NCBI GenBank assembly: GCA_934636865.1
Contig: CAKUBI010000041.1
Span: 1 to 12,094 of the forward strand
Source of the DNA: an uncultured Oscillospiraceae bacterium
Lineage (GTDB): Bacteria > Bacillota > Clostridia > Oscillospirales > Oscillospiraceae
Length of the DNA stretch: 12,094 nt
Direction: 5' to 3'
Every line of letters begins with the position of its first letter. Positions within the stretch are counted from its first letter, which is position 1. Below, piece after piece: positions 6,390 to 12,094 of this stretch. The notes beneath the pieces were generated by a model, which did not search any database, was not told the origin of the DNA, and worked only from the letters and a program-made list of their open reading frames with translations. A program made the translations under genes and the position numbers.

Positions 6390-7142
6390 ATGTCGAACGA
6401 ACCCATCATCAAAATCGAACAGCTCGAAAAGTCCTTCGGCGACCTCCATGTGCTCAAGGGCATTGACCTTACGATCCACCGCGGCGAGGTCGTGTGCATC
6501 ATCGGCGCGTCCGGCTCCGGCAAATCGACGCTGCTGCGCTGCATCAACCTGCTCGAAGAGGCCGACGCGGGCCACATCTGGTTCGACGGGCAGGACCTGA
6601 TGGACCTGAAGGTCAACCTGAACGCCCTGCGCCAGAAGATCGGCATGGTGTTTCAGGGCTTCAACCTCTTCAACAACAAGTCGGTGCTTGATAACTGCAC
6701 GCTCGCGCCCATGAGCGTCAAGCATGTTCCCAAGGCGGAGGCCGAGGCCACGGCCATCCGGCACTTAAAGACCGTGGGCCTTGAAAGCTTCATCCACGCC
6801 GACTCCCGCCGCCTTTCCGGCGGGCAGAAGCAGCGCGTCGCCATCGCGCGGGCGCTGTGCATGGAGCCGGAGATCATGCTCTTCGACGAGCCGACCTCCG
6901 CGCTCGACCCCGAGATCGTCGGCGAGGTGCTGGACGTGATGAAAACCCTCGCCCAGCAGGGCATGACGATGGTCGTCGTCACGCACGAGATGGCCTTTGC
7001 CAAGGAGGTGAGCGACCGCGTGGTGTTCATGGATCAGGGCGTGATCCTGGAGCAGGGCGCGCCCAGAGAGGTTTTTGGAAACCCGAGAGAGCCGCGCACG
7101 CGCGAGTTCCTCAGCCGCTATCTGGAGGACAAAATGGAATGA
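6390..7142 (+). CDS. Amino acid ABC transporter ATP-binding protein (GlnQ/HisP-like)
   Basis: A 250-residue ATPase for the importer. Motifs: Walker [10 protein letters not shown] at 39-47, Q-loop Gln89, signature L-S-G-G-Q at 142-146, Walker B I-M-L-F-D-E ending at Glu167, D-loop S-A-L-D (170-173) and switch His199. The length and the F-N-L-F segment after the Q-loop are typical of the polar amino acid uptake class. ATG 6390 has AGGAGGG at 6379-6385 and follows the permease stop by 12 bases. The stop codon overlaps the next start (ATGA at 7139-7142), tying its translation to the M20 peptidase. Confidence 0.95.
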   Translation: MSNEPIIKIEQLEKSFGDLHVLKGIDLTIHRGEVVCIIGASGSGKSTLLRCINLLEEADAGHIWFDGQDLMDLKVNLNALRQKIGMVFQGFNLFNNKSVLDNCTLAPMSVKHVPKAEAEATAIRHLKTVGLESFIHADSRRLSGGQKQRVAIARALCMEPEIMLFDEPTSALDPEIVGEVLDVMKTLAQQGMTMVVVTHEMAFAKEVSDRVVFMDQGVILEQGAPREVFGNPREPRTREFLSRYLEDKME

Positions 7143-8545
7143 GACCTGTCGCCGATTACTTTGCCCACGAGGACGATTTTCCCGATCTCGACGGCGCACT
7201 CGCGCTCGCGCGCCTGTCCGCCGCCATTCGATGCAGAACCATCAACTACGCAGACCATAGCCTGACAGACTATACGGAATTCGACAAGCTTCATGCCCAT
7301 ATGAAGTCAAGCTATCCTCATATCATGCGCCTTGGCACCTTCGAGCGCGTCGGCCACCACGCCGTGCTCATTACCATCCCCGGCAGCGACAAAACGCTTC
7401 GCCCCTGCCTTTACATGTCGCATCAGGACGTGGTGCCCGTGGTCGAGGGCACGGAGCAGGACTGGACGCATCCCGCCTTTTCCGGCGACGTGGCGGACGG
7501 CTGCATCTGGGGCCGCGGCACGATCGACATCAAGGAGCAGGTCTTTGGCGTGCTGGAGGCCGCGGAGTACCTGCTTGCCCACGGCAGGACCTTCAAGCGC
7601 ACGGCGTACCTCGCCTTCGGCGACGATGAGGAGACGCTCAACCTCGGCGCGCTCGCCATCTCCGACCATTTAAAAGCGCAGGGCGTAACGCTTGAATTCG
7701 TGCTCGACGAGGGCGGCTACAAGATCGACTCGGGCAAACCCTACGGCGCGCCGGATATCGCCGTCGCCACCGTGGAGCTGATGGAAAAGGGCTATGCGGA
7801 CCTGGAGCTCTCCGTCCACAGCATCGGCGGGCATTCGAGCCGCCCCTACGGCGGCACGTCGCTCGGCCGCCTGTCCTGCGCCATCGCGGACATCGTGCGC
7901 GCGCCGTTCGCCGTGCGCCTGAACGAGGCGATGATCGGTGCGTTCGAGACGCTCGCGCCCTACATCACGCGCGAGCCGCTCAAAACGCTCGTGCAGGATG
8001 TGCGCGGCAACGCGGACGCCATCGCGGCCTACTGCCATGCAGACCCCGCGCTGTTCCCCTATGTATCCACCACCGTCGCGCCCACGATGATCCGCGGCGG
8101 CAGCGCCGCGTGCAACGTGATGCCGCAGGACATGCAGGCGGTCATCAACTTCCGCATCGCGAGCGGCGACACGGCGGAGAGCGTCATGGCTCACTGCCGC
8201 GCGGCCGTGCAGGATCCGGGCGTTTCGCTGCGCTTTTTGCAGGCGAACGACCCCTCCGCCACCGCAAGGCGCGACGGCTACGGCTACCGCGCGCTGGTGG
8301 AGACGATGGGCCGCTACTTCCCCGAGGTCGTGTTCGTCCCGGCGATGACCGCCGGCGCGACGGACGCCTGCCGCTACGAGCAGATCTGCGACACGTGCCT
8401 TCGGTGCAGCCCCTTTGTGACCGAGCCGGACGAGGCCGCCTCCGGCGTGCACGGCACGAACGAGCGGATGCCCGTGCGCTCGTACCTTCAGGGCATCCGC
8501 GTGCTCATCGCGCTGATGCAGCGCGCGAACATCGACGCGCAGTGA
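7139..8545 (+). CDS. M20-family metallopeptidase / amidohydrolase (CPS1/PM20D1-like)
   Basis: A 468-residue zinc hydrolase expected to cleave a peptide or N-acyl amide bond next to a free carboxylate. All M20 signatures are visible: S-H-Q-D-V-V with His95 and Asp97; W-G-R-G-T-I-D-I-K with bridging Asp130; G-D-D-E-E-T with general base Glu164 and ligand Glu165; L-D-E-G-G with Asp190; H-S-I-G-G-H in the lid/dimerisation domain (His232); and H-G-T-N-E near the C-terminus (His438). The [19 protein letters not shown] sequence is closest to the carboxypeptidase S/PM20D1 branch. ATG 7139, not an earlier in-frame opening, is the start: it overlaps the ATPase stop as ATGA and has GGAGG at 7124-7128. 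No signal peptide is seen, so it is cytoplasmic. As the last gene of a lysine-riboswitch operon it may free lysine from imported dipeptides or acyl-lysines (inference). DapE-like desuccinylase activity is an alternative. Confidence 0.92.
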   Translation: MRPVADYFAHEDDFPDLDGALALARLSAAIRCRTINYADHSLTDYTEFDKLHAHMKSSYPHIMRLGTFERVGHHAVLITIPGSDKTLRPCLYMSHQDVVPVVEGTEQDWTHPAFSGDVADGCIWGRGTIDIKEQVFGVLEAAEYLLAHGRTFKRTAYLAFGDDEETLNLGALAISDHLKAQGVTLEFVLDEGGYKIDSGKPYGAPDIAVATVELMEKGYADLELSVHSIGGHSSRPYGGTSLGRLSCAIADIVRAPFAVRLNEAMIGAFETLAPYITREPLKTLVQDVRGNADAIAAYCHADPALFPYVSTTVAPTMIRGGSAACNVMPQDMQAVINFRIASGDTAESVMAHCRAAVQDPGVSLRFLQANDPSATARRDGYGYRALVETMGRYFPEVVFVPAMTAGATDACRYEQICDTCLRCSPFVTEPDEAASGVHGTNERMPVRSYLQGIRVLIALMQRANIDAQ

Positions 8546-8555
8546 TCTCTCGCAT

Positions 8556-8584
8556 TCGACTTTTCTTTCTGTATATGCTATAAT
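8556..8584 (+). promoter_or_regulatory. Extended -10 promoter of the flavodoxin gene
   Basis: TCGACT (8556-8561, four of six) lies 17 bases before a perfect TATAAT at 8579-8584, which is preceded by TGC (8576-8578), the extended -10 element. Transcription would start near 8591, within the left arm of the hairpin listed next. Confidence 0.8.
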
Positions 8585-8585
8585 G

Positions 8586-8616
8586 GGGACGTTCCAAAAG
8601 AACGTCCCTGTTGCTT
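8586..8616 (+). terminator. Hairpin at the end of the lysine operon, probable weak terminator
   Basis: GGGACGTTC (8586-8594) and GAACGTCCC (8600-8608) form a perfect 9-bp stem with loop CAAAA, followed by the broken T-rich run TGTTGCTTTT. It is the only terminator-like structure after the M20 gene. It begins just downstream of the flavodoxin -10 box. Confidence 0.55.
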
Positions 8617-8653
8617 TTGACTTAGAACGATCAGCAAACGGAGGTATTTTGCA

Positions 8654-9121
8654 ATGAAGCAGTTAGTTGCCTATTTTTCCGCCACCGGCACCACGAAGAA
8701 GGCCGCCGAGCGCCTGGCCAAAGCCATCGGCGCGGACCTTTTTGAGATCAAGCCCGCCGTGCCCTACACGAGAGCCGACCTCAACTGGATGGATAAGCAC
8801 AGCCGCAGCAGCGTGGAGATGAACGACCCGAAGTCCCGCCCCGCCATCACCGGCATGCCCGAGGACCTCGGCGCGTATGACACGGTCTTTGTCGGCTTCC
8901 CGATCTGGTGGTACGTCGCGCCCACGATCGTCGATACATTTCTCGAGGGCGGCGACTTTTCCGGCAAGAAGCTCATCCCCTTCGCCACCTCGGGCGGCAG
9001 CGGCATGGGCAAAACACTTGAAGGTCTCAAGGCCGTCTGCCCCGCGGCGGACTGGCGCGAGGGAAAGCTCGTCAACGGCATGAGCGACGCAGCCCTCGCC
9101 GACTGGGCGAAGAGCGTGTAA
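8654..9121 (+). CDS. Flavodoxin family protein
   Basis: A 155-residue FMN-binding electron carrier. The N-terminal strand and phosphate-binding loop [12 protein letters not shown] (residues 5-16) are the flavodoxin signature; [10 protein letters not shown] (78-87) supplies the aromatic loop that stacks on the flavin, and [10 protein letters not shown] (110-119) the second isoalloxazine loop. The length fits the short Flavodoxin_4-type proteins common in Clostridia, often annotated as flavodoxin or NAD(P)H-dependent oxidoreductase. ATG 8654 has GGAGG at 8640-8644. It stands alone between its own promoter and a terminator. The redox partner is unknown. Confidence 0.9.
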   Translation: MKQLVAYFSATGTTKKAAERLAKAIGADLFEIKPAVPYTRADLNWMDKHSRSSVEMNDPKSRPAITGMPEDLGAYDTVFVGFPIWWYVAPTIVDTFLEGGDFSGKKLIPFATSGGSGMGKTLEGLKAVCPAADWREGKLVNGMSDAALADWAKSV

Positions 9122-9133
9122 GCGCGGCAATCG

Positions 9134-9186
9134 AAAAAAGGGCCGGCAAAACGGGATGCCCGTTTTGCCGGCCCTCTGCTTTTTTG
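9134..9186. terminator. Bidirectional terminator between the flavodoxin and tenA-like genes
   Basis: A perfect 16-bp stem, GGGCCGGCAAAACGGG (9140-9155) with CCCGTTTTGCCGGCCC (9159-9174), loop ATG. On the plus strand TCTGCTTTTTT follows; on the minus strand the AAAAAA at 9134-9139 gives a U-tract. It therefore serves both convergent genes. Confidence 0.93.
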
Positions 9187-9196
9187 CAGGGATACT

Positions 9197-9862
9197 TCAG
9201 TTTTTGCCCATGGCGTAGACCATATCCCAGAAGCGCAGGTCGAAGAGGAAGCACTTTTCAAAGATCTCGCAGAGTCTTCGCGCCGTTTCCTCGTCGATTG
9301 AAGCGCTCAGCGCGTCGATCCGGTCGATCAGCGCCTGATTCGTCTGCCGGTACTCCTCCGAGACGTAGCCCGCGAACCACGCGCCGTAGCGCTCGTCACG
9401 CAGGGCGTCCGGGCAGCGCGCGGTCATCTCCCCGGCGATGTAAGCATAGCTCCACGAGCAGTTCAGAAGCGTCACAAGCCCGGTCAGCACATCGCCCATC
9501 TGCGCCTCGCAGAGCATATAGTGGCTGTAGGCGCTGTTGTCAATGTGTGGGCGCGCGAGGCGGATCTCCTCCTCCGAGATGCCCAGGCGCTTCATATACG
9601 GAAGATGGGTGCGGAACGTCTCGCCGATCGTATTTTCCATCTCGCCGCTCAAAAAGCGGATCTGCTCAAAATCATCAGCCTTCTGGATGATCGCCGCGAA
9701 GATCTTCACGTAGTCCTGAAGGTAGAGATAGTCCTGGAGCATGTAGTAGCGGAACTTCTCCTCCGGCAGCGTGCCGTCCGCCATCTCCGTTACGAACGGA
9801 TGGCTGAGATAGCGCGGCCAGAGCTTTTCCGCGCGGGCACGGATCCTCTCTGAAAGCTTCAC
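9197..9862 (-). CDS. tenA: TenA-family thiaminase II (aminopyrimidine aminohydrolase)
   Basis: A 221-residue all-helical enzyme that deaminates aminomethylpyrimidines from degraded thiamine, salvaging HMP, and can cleave thiamine itself. Residues matching the Bacillus TenA active site fall at the same numbers: Asp44, Tyr47, Tyr112, catalytic Cys135 (L-L-N-C-S-W-S-Y) and Tyr139. Near the C-terminus the F-x-x-x-F-D-L-R-F-W-D-M-V-Y motif (about 205-216) carries Asp208 where the active-site Glu of characterised TenA seems to align; this needs an alignment. The start is GTG at 9862 with GAGGGG (plus-strand 9869-9874) 6 bases upstream and 12 bases after the methyltransferase stop, so the two genes form one operon. 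No other thiamine genes are present, suggesting a salvage role. Confidence 0.92.
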   Translation of the reverse strand: MKLSERIRARAEKLWPRYLSHPFVTEMADGTLPEEKFRYYMLQDYLYLQDYVKIFAAIIQKADDFEQIRFLSGEMENTIGETFRTHLPYMKRLGISEEEIRLARPHIDNSAYSHYMLCEAQMGDVLTGLVTLLNCSWSYAYIAGEMTARCPDALRDERYGAWFAGYVSEEYRQTNQALIDRIDALSASIDEETARRLCEIFEKCFLFDLRFWDMVYAMGKN

Positions 9863-9874
9863 GCCGCGCCCCTC

Positions 9875-10570
9875 TTACTTGTGGGCGATGAGCGCGACAT
9901 AGCCGCCGCTCTGATAGCCGGGAACGACGTCCTCGACGGACTCGTTGGTATACATCGGGTTTTTGAGCAGCGTCTGATAGAAGTCGAAATCATGGAAGCC
10001 GAGGCCCTTGAGCGCATCGACCTTCTCCTCGGTGGAGTGCCACACGCCCGCGCAGCACAGCTCGAGCGGGTACGGCAGCTTGGGCATCACGCCGCTCAGC
10101 GAGGGGTGGTCGAAGGTGCCGACGGCCTTGGCCAGAAGATACATAAAGCCGAACGCGCTCTCCTTGGGCACGTCCAGAGAAATGAAGGTTCCGCCCGGCT
10201 TGAGCGCCCGCTTGCAGACATCGAACGCGCGCGTCAGGTCCTCCATATAGCTGGAGCTGCCGTTGAGGTAGATCACATCGTAGGCGTTTTCCTCCAGCTC
10301 GACATCCTCGATCGCGCCGAAGGCGATCACGTTGATGCCGCGCTTCTGCGCAATCGCGCCCATGTCGCGCGAGGGCTCCACGCCCTCGATATTCTTGCAG
10401 TCGATCATGCTCTCGAACAGGCCGCTGCCGCAGCCGACGGAGAGCACGCGCTTGCCCGAAATATCGCCGAGCGCCTTCTGAAACAGGCGGAATTCGCTCT
10501 GAAACACGTTCTCGTTTTCCATGAACCAGGCGTCGTACTGCGCCGCGTAGCCGTCAAATTTGGGTTTCAT
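9875..10570 (-). CDS. Class I SAM-dependent methyltransferase
   Basis: A 231-residue soluble methyltransferase of the Methyltransf_11/UbiE-like type. Counting from ATG 10570: the F-D-x-Y-A-A-Q-Y-D-A-W-F opening, motif I V-L-S-V-G-C-G-S-G at 42-50 (SAM glycine loop), acidic Glu65 (G-V-E-P-S) that would bind the ribose, Y-D-V-I-Y-L-N-G-S at 97-105, and A-L-K-P-G-G-T-F at 122-129. The C-terminal half is not diagnostic and the substrate is unknown. A TTG at 10576 could extend it by two residues, but AAAGGA is 9 bases from the ATG and only 3 from the TTG, so ATG 10570 is preferred. It is the first gene of a two-gene unit with tenA; a link to thiamine metabolism is possible but only inferred from position. 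Confidence 0.88.
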   Translation of the reverse strand: MKPKFDGYAAQYDAWFMENENVFQSEFRLFQKALGDISGKRVLSVGCGSGLFESMIDCKNIEGVEPSRDMGAIAQKRGINVIAFGAIEDVELEENAYDVIYLNGSSSYMEDLTRAFDVCKRALKPGGTFISLDVPKESAFGFMYLLAKAVGTFDHPSLSGVMPKLPYPLELCCAGVWHSTEEKVDALKGLGFHDFDFYQTLLKNPMYTNESVEDVVPGYQSGGYVALIAHK

Positions 10571-10579
10571 CGTCAATGG

Positions 10580-10585
10580 TCCTTT
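10580..10585 (-). promoter_or_regulatory. Ribosome binding site deciding the methyltransferase start
   Basis: AAAGGA on the minus strand (TCCTTT on the plus strand). Its 9-base spacing to ATG 10570, against 3 bases to TTG 10576, selects the ATG. Confidence 0.75.
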
Positions 10586-10627
10586 CTGATGTTCTTATAT
10601 TTCAAATCGGTGGTTAACCTTTTAACG

Positions 10628-10656
10628 ATCATAGCACAAACGCCTTTTCCCCGCAA
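10628..10656 (-). promoter_or_regulatory. Promoter of the methyltransferase-tenA operon
   Basis: On the minus strand TTGCGG (10651-10656) is 17 bases before TATGAT (10628-10633), with TGC directly before the -10 box as an extended element. The start would be near 10621, giving a leader of about 50 bases, too short for a TPP riboswitch. Confidence 0.7.
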
Positions 10657-11054
10657 TATGGCGCTGCATGATTATCGATTCGGATTTTTGAGCTTTTTTA
10701 TCGCTTGTGCAGAAGTTTTTGGCGCTTTCGTTCCCTACGGCACGCCGTGCTCCTCCACCCCGCGCATGTCTCCGGCAGGAATGGGGCTTGCAAGCCATTT
10801 CAACTGGTGGCAAAACGAAGAATTATGTTAAATATGGTGGAACTTCTGTGGTTTCCCTTTTCTTGTGCAATTTTCACATCTATGCTACTTTCATTAGTAC
10901 AATACTATATCTATACATAACATAAAGCGAAAATTACGGTCATTTCACAGACGATATGCGCTCGGTCAGCGCGCAGCGTATGGAAGGCTTCATTACAAAT
11001 GTTCTCAATTTATAAAGGGTACGATAAAGGGTAAGAGGCGTTTCAGGGCAAAAC
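10657..11054. other. Gene-poor, AT-rich region downstream of tRNA-Val
   Basis: About 400 bases with no supportable gene. Short open frames around 10705-10925 lack a ribosome binding site and any recognisable sequence. The part from about 10815 to 11040 is clearly richer in A and T than the flanking coding DNA. Visible structure: a small hairpin GCGCT/AGCGC (10958-10962/10968-10972) and a 12-base tandem repeat with core ATAAAGGGTA at 11012-11021 and 11024-11033. Lying just past the 3' end of a tRNA gene, a classic integration spot, it may be the scar of a lost element, but no integrase or duplicated tRNA end is visible. Confidence 0.5.
11012..11035. repeat. Two-copy 12-base tandem repeat
   Basis: ATAAAGGGTACG at 11012-11023 is followed at once by ATAAAGGGTAAG at 11024-11035, differing at one base. 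It lies 57 bases beyond the CCA end of tRNA-Val. The purpose is unknown; tandem half-sites for a DNA-binding protein such as an integrase arm site are one possibility. Confidence 0.7.
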
Positions 11055-11087
11055 AAAAAAGCCTTGAAACTTACGTTTCAAGGCTTT
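11055..11087 (-). terminator. Intrinsic terminator of the tRNA-Val transcript
   Basis: On the minus strand AAAGCCTTGAAAC pairs with GTTTCAAGGCTTT (plus-strand 11075-11087 and 11058-11070) around a four-base loop, followed by a run of T residues opposite AAAAAA at 11055-11060. It begins five bases after the tRNA CCA end. Confidence 0.92.
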
Positions 11088-11091
11088 CCTC

Positions 11092-11167
11092 TGGTGCGCG
11101 GTACAGGACTCGAACCTGTGACCCCATGCACGTCAAGCATGTGCTCTACCAGCTGAGCTAACCGCGC
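11092..11167 (-). tRNA. tRNA-Val (anticodon GAC)
   Basis: A complete 76-base cloverleaf on the minus strand: acceptor GCGCGGT/ACCGCGC, D arm GCTC/GAGC, anticodon stem CATGC/GCATG with loop TTGACGT (anticodon GAC, reading valine GUC), five-base variable loop, T arm ACAGG-TTCGAGT-CCTGT, discriminator A and an encoded CCA (plus-strand TGG at 11092-11094). Confidence 0.97.
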
Positions 11168-11182
11168 GAACCGAACAGTGAT

Positions 11183-11211
11183 ATACTACTATATCCGTCC
11201 CCTTTTGTCAA
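11183..11211 (-). promoter_or_regulatory. Promoter of tRNA-Val
   Basis: On the minus strand a perfect TTGACA (11206-11211) is 17 bases before TAGTAT (11183-11188). Transcription would start about 9 bases before the mature tRNA. A/T tracts directly upstream (11212-11240) could act as an UP element. Confidence 0.82.
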
Positions 11212-11231
11212 CACTTTTTTGAAAAAAGTGT
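11211..11231. repeat. Perfect inverted repeat overlapping the tRNA -35 box
   Basis: ACACTTTTTT (11211-11220), G, AAAAAAGTGT (11222-11231): a 10-base perfect dyad with a single central base. Its edge overlaps the last base of the tRNA-Val -35 box. It could be a protein-binding dyad, or simply an A/T-rich UP-like element that happens to be symmetric. Confidence 0.7.
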
Positions 11232-11304
11232 ACTTTTTCTTTTCCCATAGGGAGACTGTTTATAGCATACGACACGCGGTGGCGGATGTAAAGAGGGGAA
11301 AATA

Positions 11305-11341
11305 GCAGAAATTGCCCCGCCTTTTTCAGTCAAATTTCTGC
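11305..11341. repeat. Long-spaced inverted repeat upstream of the UPF0371 promoter
   Basis: GCAGAAATT (11305-11313) and its exact reverse complement AATTTCTGC (11333-11341), separated by 19 bases, ending 11 bases before the -35 box. No T-run follows, so it is not a terminator; a regulator-binding site is plausible. Confidence 0.6.
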
Positions 11342-11352
11342 GCGCGCTTTTC

Positions 11353-11381
11353 TTGTCAATTTCCTGTAAGTTTTATATAAT
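11353..11381 (+). promoter_or_regulatory. Promoter of the UPF0371 gene
   Basis: TTGTCA (11353-11358, five of six) and a perfect TATAAT (11376-11381) with 17-base spacing. Transcription would start near 11388, giving a leader of about 39 bases. Confidence 0.85.
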
Positions 11382-11426
11382 GGATCTATATTATGTGTTG
11401 AATGAAGAATGGGGTGCTTTTTTACG

Positions 11427-12094
11427 ATGGGAAAAATCGGTTTCGACAACGACAAATACCTTGCCATGCAGTCCGCGCACATCCGCGAGCGCATCAGCCA
11501 GTTCGGCGGCAAGCTGTATCTCGAGTTCGGCGGCAAGCTTTTTGACGATTTTCACGCCTCGCGCGTGCTGCCCGGCTTCCAGCCCGACAGCAAGATCCGC
11601 ATGCTCCAGCAGCTGCGCGACGATGCGGAGATCGTTATCGCGGTCAACGCGAACGACATTGAGAAAAATAAGGTGCGCGGCGACCTCGGCATCACCTACG
11701 ACGACGACTGCCTGCGCCTGATCGACGCGTTCCGCGCGCTGGGGCTCTATGTCGGCGGCGTGTGCATCACGCAGTACGCCGGGCAGAATGCGGCGGACGC
11801 CTTCATCAAGCGGCTCAACACGCTGGGCGTGCGCAACTACCGCCATTATCCCATCGCGGGCTACCCCTCCGACGTTGCCCATATCGTCAGCGACGAGGGC
11901 TTCGGCCGCAACGAATATATTGAGACCACGCACTCGCTCATTGTCGTCACCGCCCCCGGCCCCGGCAGCGGCAAGATGGCCACCTGCCTTTCCCAGCTCT
12001 ACCACGAGCACAAGCATGGCGTGAGCGCGGGCTACGCCAAGTTTGAGACCTTCCCCATCTGGAACCTGCCGCTCAAGCACCCCGTGAACCTCGC
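11427..12094 (+). CDS. UPF0371 / DUF1846 family protein (3' partial)
   Basis: The frame opens at ATG 11427 and runs off the window after 222 codons; full members have about 490-500 residues. The N-terminus is strongly conserved for the family: [32 protein letters not shown] (residues 26-51), and D-I-E-K-N-K-x-R-x-D-L-G-I-T-Y-D (77-92). The biochemical function is, to my knowledge, not established. A P-loop-like [10 protein letters not shown] (176-185) suggests phosphate or nucleotide binding, but it departs from Walker A: proline at the first glycine position and methionine for Ser/Thr. The ribosome binding site is poor (GGGGTG at 11411-11416, 10 bases away); the start is supported mainly by family conservation from residue 4 on. 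Confidence 0.9.
   Translation, partial: MGKIGFDNDKYLAMQSAHIRERISQFGGKLYLEFGGKLFDDFHASRVLPGFQPDSKIRMLQQLRDDAEIVIAVNANDIEKNKVRGDLGITYDDDCLRLIDAFRALGLYVGGVCITQYAGQNAADAFIKRLNTLGVRNYRHYPIAGYPSDVAHIVSDEGFGRNEYIETTHSLIVVTAPGPGSGKMATCLSQLYHEHKHGVSAGYAKFETFPIWNLPLKHPVNL

Noticed and set aside
5172..6764. 530-residue open frame on the minus strand opposite the amino acid permease and ATPase.
   Set aside because: It is a mirror of GC-rich coding DNA: rich in Arg, Asp, Glu, His and Val, without motif or ribosome binding site, and the plus-strand genes are unmistakable.
6857..7138. Upstream extension of the M20 reading frame, overlapping the ATPase gene.
   Set aside because: It reads out of frame through conserved ATPase motifs; ATG 7139 with GGAGG and the ATGA overlap is the natural start.
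7670..8452. 260-residue minus-strand open frame inside the M20 gene.
   Set aside because: Antisense shadow with no recognisable domain; the M20 motifs on the plus strand are complete.
10571..10627. TPP riboswitch upstream of the methyltransferase-tenA operon.
   Set aside because: The leader is about 50 bases and lacks the conserved CTGAGA and thi-box elements.
9881..10831. 316-residue plus-strand open frame opposite the methyltransferase.
   Set aside because: It opposes a gene with clear SAM-binding motifs and a good ribosome binding site, and runs through that gene's promoter.
10705..10925. Two overlapping 71-72-residue plus-strand frames in the AT-rich stretch.
   Set aside because: No ribosome binding site, no promoter and no recognisable sequence; chance open frames are expected in such DNA.
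1..12094. CRISPR array, insertion sequence, toxin-antitoxin pair or defence genes.
   Set aside because: No regularly spaced repeats, transposase, recombinase or defence-type domains were seen on either strand.

Overview
The window reads as chromosomal DNA of a GC-rich Clostridia-type Firmicute, most likely a gut Oscillospiraceae relative. This is inference from AGGAGG-type ribosome binding sites, short U-tract intrinsic terminators, a Firmicute-style lysine riboswitch, a UPF0371 (DUF1846) gene and compact ABC-transporter operons. No taxonomic search could be run. Most genes are ordinary; the interest lies in RNA structures and operon logic.

Layout. (1) 1-3690, plus strand: an AfuABC/FbpABC-like import operon, entered in the middle of its substrate-binding protein, followed by a fused double permease, a short ATPase and a PHP-family metallo-phosphoesterase, closed by a strong terminator at 3651-3690. 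A perfect terminator-like hairpin (581-610) sits inside the first 20 codons of the permease. The phosphoesterase partner suggests that the substrate is a phosphorylated compound. (2) 3801-8608, plus strand: a sigma-A-type promoter, a lysine riboswitch (about 3861-4040) with an intrinsic terminator (4095-4134), then a polar amino acid ABC importer (lipoprotein, permease, ATPase) and an M20 metallopeptidase translationally coupled to the ATPase. The riboswitch makes lysine (or a lysine-containing compound) the likely cargo and suggests that the peptidase releases or processes lysine. (3) 8556-9186: a flavodoxin with its own extended -10 promoter, convergent with the next unit and sharing a bidirectional terminator with it. 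(4) 9197-10656, minus strand: a SAM methyltransferase and a TenA-type thiaminase II in a two-gene operon with a promoter but no room for a TPP riboswitch. (5) 10657-11054: a gene-poor, more AT-rich stretch directly downstream of a tRNA gene, possibly an old integration site. (6) 11055-11211, minus strand: tRNA-Val(GAC) with its own terminator and promoter. (7) 11305-12094, plus strand: a long inverted repeat, a near-consensus promoter and the 5' part of a UPF0371 protein that runs off the window.

The two transporter operons share a design in which a regulatory RNA structure lies between the binding-protein gene and the permease gene, plausibly allowing more binding protein than membrane complex. 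No CRISPR array, insertion sequence, phage gene or rRNA was seen, and no wholly new protein system was recognised. The best candidates for something undescribed are the in-frame terminator at 581-610, the unusual geometry of the riboswitch leader with two terminator-like structures, and the pairing of lysine control with an M20 peptidase.
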